This document shows positions 14,432 through 20,597 of a stretch of DNA of 22,160 nucleotides, piece by piece. The position numbers were made by a program, and so were the translations under genes. Under the pieces are notes generated by a model that saw nothing but the letters and a program-made list of their open reading frames with translations, searched no databases and was not told the DNA's origin. The stretch's first letter is position 1; the number at the start of each line of letters is the position of its first letter. This stretch comes from Minisyncoccus sp041650175 (GTDB lineage: Bacteria > Patescibacteriota > Minisyncoccia > Minisyncoccales > Minisyncoccaceae), in assembly GCA_041650175.1 (NCBI GenBank), contig JBAZLS010000016.1, positions 1 to 22,160 of the forward strand, given 5' to 3'.

Positions 14432-16128
14432 TGTTAGTAGAAAATTGGCATTTAGCCCTTATCAGTATTACTATTTTTTTCTTTTGGAGTATACGACAAT
14501 CAAAAGCAAATTTTTTTTGGCTTTATCTATGGCAATTAAAAAATTATCACATTGGTCGTTTTTTAGCCCATTTCGATACCAAAGCAGGAAAAAATATTTT
14601 TGGAATTATTTTTTTTATAAAAGTATTTTTTTGCTTAATCTCTTTATCATTTATTCTATGTGCGAATATCTATGGATTTTCTTATGATAAGATATCCATA
14701 ATTTCACAGCCTATTTGGTTGTTTATTTTTATGCCTATTATCTTGATTATCTTAGAAGGAATTTATTCAATAAGAAGTTTCTTATTAAAGAGAGTTAAAA
14801 AAGCAGAATCAACAAAAAAAATAATTTTTTTAACATTTACAGTTTTTGCATTATCTATATTATTTTTAATAGTCGTAGGGAAAAATTTTTTTATTGGAAA
14901 TACTATTGGAATTACCGATTTTTTATACCTGATATGCTTATTGTATTTATTTGATTTATTGACTCCTATTATTATTTCAATAATAGTTTTGATGTTCCAA
15001 CCATTAACAGTTTATTTAAGAAATAAAACATTAGCATCTGCAAGAAAGAAAATAAAATCCTTGGATAACTTATTGACTATTGGCATTACTGGAAGTTTTG
15101 GAAAAAGTACCACCAAGGAATTTTTAAAAATCATTCTTTCCGAAGCTTTTAATGTAGTAGCAACGGTCAAAAATCAGAACTCTGAAATAGGCATTTCAGA
15201 ATGTATTTTAAGAGAAGTAACAGATAGCCATGAAATATTTATCTGTGAAATGGGTGCATACAATAAAGGAGGTATTAAGCTTTTATGTGGAATTGCCCAG
15301 CCCAAAATAGGCATATTAACAGGAATAGGAAATCAGCACTTAGCAACATTCGGATCGCAAAAAAACATTATAAATACAAAATTTGAATTGATAAAATGTC
15401 TGCCAAAAGAAGGTTTAGCTGTCTTGAATTGGGATTCAGAATTCATAAAGGATAATTTCACAGAAAATATTGCAAACATAAAATGTTCGGTTTCAAAACA
15501 TGAAGATTTATGGGCCGAAGGAATAAAAAGTGATGGGCAAGGGCTTTCATTTGAAGCTTGTTTTAAGAATGGGCAAAGGATAAGAATAAAATCAGGAATA
15601 ATTGGACAGCATCATTTATCTAATTTGCTTCTTTGCATTGCAGTTGCAAAAAAGATTGGTATGAGCAATGAAGAAATTGCTAATGGCTGCGAAAAAATAA
15701 CTTCAGATATTTCAGGTTTTAAAATAGAAACAACAAAATATGGATTTTCTGTTATTAATTCAAGTTATTCTGCGAACAAAATCGGCGTTTTATCACATTT
15801 AAACCAATTCAAGGATATAATTACTTCTGGCAAAAAAGTATTGATAATGCCTTGCATTATAGAACTTGGACCAGACGGCCCAAAAACGCATTATGAAATA
15901 GGTCGTCAAATAGCAAAATCTTGTGATATGGCAATAATAACAACCCAAGATTATTTTAAAGATATTAAATCCGGTGCACAGTCCGAGTGCATGAAAGATT
16001 ATAATATTATTTGTATTGAAAACCCTCAAAAAGCTTTTGATATTGCCAAGCAACGTGTGAATGGAGGCATAGTACTCTTAGAAGGAAGATCCTCCAACGA
16101 TTTAGTTAATAAATTTTTTGAAAAATAA
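14431..16128 (+). CDS. Membrane-anchored MurF-like Mur ligase
   Basis: 565 aa. Residues 1-~195 form about five membrane helices, replacing the N-terminal UDP-substrate domain of normal MurF. From ~205 comes a Mur ligase core: ATP-binding loop GSFGKSTTKE (Gly221-Lys225-Ser226), EMGAYNKGG (catalytic Glu region), GIGNQHLATFGS and NTKFEL, whose Lys matches the carbamylated lysine of MurF. The C-terminal domain has NSSYSANK (443-450) where MurF normally has DD-x-YNANP-x-S, so key Asp, Asn and Pro positions are changed. The reaction is expected to be ATP-dependent amide-bond formation to an amino acid or dipeptide at the inner membrane; the substrate is probably not the classic UDP-MurNAc-tripeptide. 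It starts on the stop codon of the hydrolase and is followed one base later by the aminotransferase. Confidence 0.85.
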   Translation: MLVENWHLALISITIFFFWSIRQSKANFFWLYLWQLKNYHIGRFLAHFDTKAGKNIFGIIFFIKVFFCLISLSFILCANIYGFSYDKISIISQPIWLFIFMPIILIILEGIYSIRSFLLKRVKKAESTKKIIFLTFTVFALSILFLIVVGKNFFIGNTIGITDFLYLICLLYLFDLLTPIIISIIVLMFQPLTVYLRNKTLASARKKIKSLDNLLTIGITGSFGKSTTKEFLKIILSEAFNVVATVKNQNSEIGISECILREVTDSHEIFICEMGAYNKGGIKLLCGIAQPKIGILTGIGNQHLATFGSQKNIINTKFELIKCLPKEGLAVLNWDSEFIKDNFTENIANIKCSVSKHEDLWAEGIKSDGQGLSFEACFKNGQRIRIKSGIIGQHHLSNLLLCIAVAKKIGMSNEEIANGCEKITSDISGFKIETTKYGFSVINSSYSANKIGVLSHLNQFKDIITSGKKVLIMPCIIELGPDGPKTHYEIGRQIAKSCDMAIITTQDYFKDIKSGAQSECMKDYNIICIENPQKAFDIAKQRVNGGIVLLEGRSSNDLVNKFFEK

Positions 16129-16129
16129 A

Positions 16130-17386
16130 ATGGCTAAAATTATTTCAACTTCATTATCGCCAAATACTGAGCAAGATGATATTTTTGCAGCATTTTTGCT
16201 TCTTTTCCAGCCTTGGCGCTTAAAAAAAGGTGATTCTATAGAAAGATTAGAGTTGTATTTCAAATCGCATTTTGGATTCGAAAATTGTTTTTCTTTTAAT
16301 AGTGGCAGAAGTTGTTTATTGGCTATTTTTGATGTCATTGATTTAAGAGAGGGAGATGAAGTTATTGTCCAGTCATATACTTGCAACGCCGTAATCAATC
16401 CGATCCTAAAAAGAAAAGGAATACCTATTTATATCGATATTAAAAGCGACCTGAATATTGATAGTCAAAAGATTGAAAGGAAAATAACCTCAAAAACAAA
16501 AGCAATAATAGCTCAACATACCTTTGGAATGCCTTGTGATCTTGATGTTATAAGAGAAATATGCAAGCGGAGAAATATAATATTAATAGAAGACTGTGCC
16601 CACAGTCTAGGGGCAAAATATGATGATAGATATTGTGGATCATTCGGAGATTTTTCTTTTTTTAGTTTTGGCAGGGATAAGGTAATTTCTTCTGTATACG
16701 GCGGAATGCTGGTTGTGAATAATAAAGAATATGTTCCTAAAATCAAAAGTTTTAGAGAAAAAATTGATTTTCCTACAAGAAAATGGACCTTTCAGCAGCT
16801 ATTACATCCGATTATTACAAGTATATTTGTATTTCCATTTTATAGTTCTAAACTTGGAAAAGGGATATTAGCTTATTCATTAAATTTTCATATTTTATCG
16901 AAAGCTGTTACCGATGAAGAAAATAATGGCATTCTACCCGAGTATTTTCCCAAGAAAATGCCAAATGCATTAGCTTATTTAGCATTGAAGCAGATTAAAA
17001 AACTTGAGAGGTTCAACCTCTGGCGCAAAGGAGTAGCAGATTTTTATAAGTTCGAGTTACAAGAATTTAGCAATCTATTTGCTTTTAATTATATAGAGAA
17101 AAAAAAGAATCCTATTTATATGAGATTTCCATTAATGGTGAAAAATTCGACAGAGTTAATAGAAACATTTAAAAAACAAAATATTTATTTGAACGACGGC
17201 TGGAGGGAATCGATTATAGTTCCTTCACGAACCGATAAAAAAATTATGAAATACATTGAAGGATCTTGCCCCGTCGCAGAAGTCTTATGTGAAAAAATTG
17301 TTTCTCTTCCAACTCATATTCGTCTAAATAACCAAGATTTGGAAAGAATTGTATCAATAGTTAAGGAGCATTTAAAAAGAAATTAG
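16130..17386 (+). CDS. DegT/DnrJ/EryC1/StrS-family PLP aminotransferase
   Basis: 418 aa from ATG 16130, one base after the MurF-like stop; a TTG at 16118 is in frame but lies inside the upstream gene. The family makes amino sugars from keto-sugar nucleotides. Visible landmarks: FNSGRSCLLAIF (cofactor phosphate pocket), DEVIVQSYTCNAVINPI, IEDCAHSLGA with Asp155 contacting the PLP ring nitrogen, and FSFGRDKVISSVYGGML with the Schiff-base Lys184. Lys184 is preceded by RD rather than the more common TK/HK pattern, and a Cys-rich stretch (SYTCNA) lines the site. A role in making an amino sugar for a surface polymer is inferred from the envelope neighbours. Stop TAG. Confidence 0.87.
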   Translation: MAKIISTSLSPNTEQDDIFAAFLLLFQPWRLKKGDSIERLELYFKSHFGFENCFSFNSGRSCLLAIFDVIDLREGDEVIVQSYTCNAVINPILKRKGIPIYIDIKSDLNIDSQKIERKITSKTKAIIAQHTFGMPCDLDVIREICKRRNIILIEDCAHSLGAKYDDRYCGSFGDFSFFSFGRDKVISSVYGGMLVVNNKEYVPKIKSFREKIDFPTRKWTFQQLLHPIITSIFVFPFYSSKLGKGILAYSLNFHILSKAVTDEENNGILPEYFPKKMPNALAYLALKQIKKLERFNLWRKGVADFYKFELQEFSNLFAFNYIEKKKNPIYMRFPLMVKNSTELIETFKKQNIYLNDGWRESIIVPSRTDKKIMKYIEGSCPVAEVLCEKIVSLPTHIRLNNQDLERIVSIVKEHLKRN

Positions 17387-17448
17387 TTAATTAGTCAAGA
17401 TTGAAAAAAAGCGAGCAAGAGGGTAACATTAAATTATTATAAAAATTC

Positions 17449-17478
17449 TGATTTATAAGACTAAAACCTTATAAATCA
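17449..17478. other. 11-bp inverted repeat upstream of ybaB
   Basis: TGATTTATAAG (17449-17459), 8-base spacer, CTTATAAATCA (17468-17478): perfect arms. No T run follows on the plus strand, so an operator or an mRNA hairpin is more likely than a terminator. It ends 25 bases before the ybaB ATG. Confidence 0.6.
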
Positions 17479-17503
17479 AAGATTAAAAATAAAATTTAAA
17501 AAT

Positions 17504-17767
17504 ATGGGAATGTTTGATAAGTTAAAAGATATGAAAAGATTAAAGGATTTAGATAGTAATCTTGCCAAAGAAAGAATGGAGTCAGAAATTAATGGCGTGA
17601 AAGTTGTCGTAAACGGAAAAGCAGAGGTAATAAGTATTACCTTAAGCGATACTTTAGATAAAGAAGCCCAAGAAAAAACTGTAAAGGATTGTGTGAACGA
17701 TGCTTGCGGAAAAGCAAAAATGATAATGGCAAAAAAAGCAGCTGAAATATCTGGCTTTAATTTTTAA
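17504..17767 (+). CDS. YbaB/EbfC-family DNA-binding protein
   Basis: 87 aa, shorter than the usual ~100-110 because the N-terminal helix is trimmed. The family signature is clear: EINGVKVVVNGKAEVISITLS (beta strands) followed by DKEAQEKTVKDCVNDACGKAKMIMAKKAAE (C-terminal helix). These dimers bind DNA as small nucleoid proteins and often lie beside dnaX-recR; here that context is absent and the gene sits inside an envelope cluster. The 117-base gap before it, with an inverted repeat, suggests a promoter of its own. Start ATG 17504; no Shine-Dalgarno motif. Confidence 0.85.
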   Translation: MGMFDKLKDMKRLKDLDSNLAKERMESEINGVKVVVNGKAEVISITLSDTLDKEAQEKTVKDCVNDACGKAKMIMAKKAAEISGFNF

Positions 17768-17791
17768 TAATCTCGTCAATTAAATAATAGT

Positions 17792-18493
17792 ATGAAATTT
17801 TTAGTAGGAATAACTACTACCGAAGGATCAGATTGGAAAAGCAAGATAAACGAATTAAATGAATTGCGGATAAAAGAAGCCGCTGTTTTTCCTACTTGCT
17901 TGGATAAGAATCAACGGGGCGAATTTTATTCGGCCCTTGAAAAGTCCTACATCGAAAAAATACCTTTTGTCCATTTGCGTAGCGATATGGAAGTCCCAGA
18001 AATCGAATTCTTTATTAAAAAATTCAATACAGTTATTTTTAATTGCCATTCTAGCCGAGTAAATCCGCCAAATCCTAATTGGGTAAGCTATAAGGAAATT
18101 ATTTGCATGGAAAATCATATGGGATTCATTGAAGATGAAGTAGCTAATTATGGCGGTATATGTCTTGATTTTACACATATGGAGGATGAAATAGTAACTG
18201 GCAAGATAAAACAAGAAGAATATCAAAAGATTTTAAGTAAATATTCTATTAAATGCAATCATATCAGTGCGATAAGGAGTAAATTTAAGGTTAAAGAACA
18301 CGATATCACTTTTGGCGATCATTTGCTTGAAAATATGTCTGATCTTGACTATTTAAAAAAGTATCCATTATCATATTTTTCTAATTATTGCGCAATTGAA
18401 CTCGAAAATAGTTTAGCAAAACAGCTAGAGGCGATTGAGTACATAAAAAGCAGTCTTATGAATAGGGACGAATTAATCAAAAAAATCTTTTAA
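17792..18493 (+). CDS. TIM-barrel-like protein, possible metal-dependent sugar isomerase/endonuclease-IV fold
   Basis: 233 aa, soluble. I do not recognise the exact family. Short hydrophobic strands alternate with helices, and candidate metal ligands end the strands: KEAAVFPTCL, IPFVHLRSDM, TVIFNCHSS, IICMENHMG, GICLDFTHMED, CNHISAIRS, FGDHLLENMS and YCAIELENS. This spacing of His/Glu/Asp at strand ends resembles the xylose-isomerase-like/AP endonuclease 2 TIM barrel, so a metal-dependent sugar isomerase or epimerase is plausible (inference). It begins 24 bases after ybaB and ends one base before the FemX-like gene, so it is almost surely co-expressed with that gene. Confidence 0.62.
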   Translation: MKFLVGITTTEGSDWKSKINELNELRIKEAAVFPTCLDKNQRGEFYSALEKSYIEKIPFVHLRSDMEVPEIEFFIKKFNTVIFNCHSSRVNPPNPNWVSYKEIICMENHMGFIEDEVANYGGICLDFTHMEDEIVTGKIKQEEYQKILSKYSIKCNHISAIRSKFKVKEHDITFGDHLLENMSDLDYLKKYPLSYFSNYCAIELENSLAKQLEAIEYIKSSLMNRDELIKKIF

Positions 18494-18494
18494 A

Positions 18495-19529
18495 ATGATA
18501 ATCCAAGAAATAAAAGAAAAAAAAACTTGGGAAAATCTTTCTAAATTATGCAATGAAAAAACTTTTTGCCAATCATGGAATTGGGGGGAATTTAATCAAA
18601 AAATGGGAGATTCTATTTGGAGGTTCGGAGTATATGAAAACGAAAAGATAATAGCATTATCCCAAGTCATTAAAATTTCTGCAAGAAGAGGCACATTTTT
18701 ATTCGTTCCGCATGGACCAATATTTATTACTACAGGACAGGAAAAGAAAGTAATTTCGCTATTACTTGATCACCTCAAAGAACTTGGATATAAAAATAAA
18801 GCTGATTTTATAAGAGTTGCACCACTGCTTGAAAGGAATAAAAAAAATATCAGTATTTATAAAGAACTTGGATTCCGCACAGCTCCAACACATATGCATC
18901 CAGAATTAACTTGGCAATTAGATTTATGCGACTCAGAAGAAAAACTTTTGGCAAATATGAGAAAGACTACTAGGTATTTGATAAAGCAAGGAGAAAAAAA
19001 CAAGAATGTACTGATAGAAAAAACTCAAAACTATAATGATTTAAAAGCATTTGAGGAGGTTTATAAAATAACTGCAGATAGGCATTCATTTGTTCCTTTT
19101 TCAATGGAATATCTTAAAAACGAATTAGAAGCATTTAATAAAGACGATGAAATCCTAATTTTTTCAGGGAAATATAATGGTGAAATAATTGCTTCAGCTA
19201 TGATAATTTATTGGGACAAAGAAGCATTTTATCATCAAGGAGCATCTTCCTTAAAATATCCTAAAATTCCTGTTTCTTATTTATTACAATGGGAAGCAAT
19301 AAAGGAAGGTAAAAAGAGAGGATGTAAAACCTACAATTTTTGGGGGATAGCACCAGAATCAGAACTTGAAGCAAAAAAAAATCATCCATGGAAAGGATTA
19401 AGCTTGTTCAAAAAAGGATTTGGCGGATATAAAAAAGAATATGTCAAGACACAAGATTATCCTTTGAGTTTAAAATATTGGCCAATCTGTATTTTTGAAG
19501 AAATCAGAAAAAGAAAAAGAAACCTTTAG
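18495..19529 (+). CDS. FemAB/FemX-family peptidoglycan aminoacyltransferase
   Basis: 344 aa, a typical single FemX length. The family consists of two GNAT-like subdomains that transfer an amino acid from aminoacyl-tRNA to the lipid II peptide, building the interpeptide bridge. Matches to the family pattern: FCQSWNWGEF, ADFIRVAPLL, GFRTAPTHMHPELTWQLDL, ANMRKTTRYLIKQGEKNKNV, FYHQGASSLKYPKIPVSYLL with QWEAIKEGKKRG after it, YNFWGIAP and SLFKKGFGGYKKEYV. No membrane segment, so it acts on the cytoplasmic face. It follows the TIM-barrel-like gene by one base and precedes ftsQ by 37. Which amino acid is transferred cannot be told from sequence. Stop TAG. Confidence 0.9.
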   Translation: MIIQEIKEKKTWENLSKLCNEKTFCQSWNWGEFNQKMGDSIWRFGVYENEKIIALSQVIKISARRGTFLFVPHGPIFITTGQEKKVISLLLDHLKELGYKNKADFIRVAPLLERNKKNISIYKELGFRTAPTHMHPELTWQLDLCDSEEKLLANMRKTTRYLIKQGEKNKNVLIEKTQNYNDLKAFEEVYKITADRHSFVPFSMEYLKNELEAFNKDDEILIFSGKYNGEIIASAMIIYWDKEAFYHQGASSLKYPKIPVSYLLQWEAIKEGKKRGCKTYNFWGIAPESELEAKKNHPWKGLSLFKKGFGGYKKEYVKTQDYPLSLKYWPICIFEEIRKRKRNL

Positions 19530-19566
19530 TAAATTTTAAGAATAACAGGCAAGAATTTAAATATAA

Positions 19567-20391
19567 ATGAGAAAATCTTATAAAAAATCAGCCCAAAAAA
19601 CTTTTAGCTTCAAAAAAACCAAAAAAAGAAGAAAAAGAAATAATTCCAAGAGCTTAATTTTTTCTATTATTGGTATTTTAATTTTTGCTGTTTTAAGCGG
19701 GATAGGAATTAATTATTTTAATCCAAAATTGGATACGAATACGATAGAAATTTCTGGAATAAGCGAAAAAAGCTCTATCAAACCAGAAGATTTAAAAAAG
19801 GCGGCAAAAGAAACATTTGATTTTTCTTATTCAATTATGGGAACAAAAATAGAAGCAGAAAATTTCCTGACCTCAAATCAGAAAAAAATATCTTCTTTAA
19901 TGGAAAAATTTCCTCAAATAGAAAATATTGAAATGAAAAAAGATTCAAATGGCAATATTATTTTTGAAGTAAAAGAAAAAAATCCGTTTGCAATCTGGTG
20001 CGAAGATGAGAAGTGTTCCTTAGTTGACGGAAAAGGTATTTTTATAAGAGATTATAATAACGAAGAAGAATTTAGCATCTTGCCAAAGATAGAAAAAAAA
20101 GAGTGGATTGATATTTCTGGATATAAGACAAAAATAATGGATTATGTTTTTAAAATCAATCAGATATTGAATAAAAATGAACATTTTAAACAGCAGACAT
20201 ACACAGCTTTTTCTGACAGGATTACCCTTAAAGGAGATTCTTCTTGTATATTGATATTTGACCTTAATGAAGATATTTCTTGGCAATTAGAAAAAATGGA
20301 AGCGATTTTAAAAAAAGAAGAATACATAAATAATTTATCTAATTTTGAGTATATTGATTTAAGATTTAAAAACCAAATTATCATAAAATAG
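19567..20391 (+). CDS. ftsQ: Cell division protein FtsQ (DivIB)
   Basis: Bitopic divisome protein that recruits FtsL-FtsB and regulates septal synthesis. 274 aa: a strongly basic cytoplasmic tail (1-~28, FKKTKKRRKRNN), one membrane helix (~29-50), a POTRA domain beginning TNTIEISGISEKSSIKPEDL (~56-130), then the beta domain with FPQIENIEMKKDSNGNIIFE, the KNPFAIWCEDEKCSLVDGKG block and the C-terminal FEYIDLRFKNQIIIK, a close match to the FtsQ tail. The pair CEDEKC is a possible disulfide. It closes the envelope cluster and is followed by a terminator. Stop TAG. Confidence 0.88.
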   Translation: MRKSYKKSAQKTFSFKKTKKRRKRNNSKSLIFSIIGILIFAVLSGIGINYFNPKLDTNTIEISGISEKSSIKPEDLKKAAKETFDFSYSIMGTKIEAENFLTSNQKKISSLMEKFPQIENIEMKKDSNGNIIFEVKEKNPFAIWCEDEKCSLVDGKGIFIRDYNNEEEFSILPKIEKKEWIDISGYKTKIMDYVFKINQILNKNEHFKQQTYTAFSDRITLKGDSSCILIFDLNEDISWQLEKMEAILKKEEYINNLSNFEYIDLRFKNQIIIK

Positions 20392-20399
20392 TTTACATT

Positions 20400-20423
20400 A
20401 TGAGCTGCCGAAAGGCGGTTTTT
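20400..20423 (+). terminator. Rho-independent terminator after ftsQ
   Basis: GAGCTGCC-GAAA-GGCGGTTTTTT: a short stem with one or two G-T wobbles, a GAAA loop and a T run. Confidence 0.75.
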
Positions 20424-20511
20424 TATTTAGGGAAGTATTTTAAGTAAATTTTAAACCAAAAATATTCTTATAAAATCTGATATGCAAAAAACTTCAGTGG
20501 TTATTTCGCTA

Positions 20512-20540
20512 TTGACATATAGAGAATAATATTATATATT
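20512..20540 (+). promoter_or_regulatory. Promoter of the secreted repeat protein
   Basis: A perfect TTGACA (20512-20517), exactly 17 bases, then TATATT (20535-20540). The start site near 20547 gives a leader of about 50 nt with AGG seven bases from the ATG, unlike the leaderless pattern of most other genes here. Confidence 0.75.
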
Positions 20541-20597
20541 ACTAAATAGTTTAAAGGTATATTTGGTAATTAATTTAAGATTTAAATTTCAGGTATT

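Noticed and set aside
16118..16129. TTG start for the aminotransferase, adding four residues
   Set aside because: It lies within the upstream gene, while an ATG one base after that gene's stop fits the operon's coupling style.
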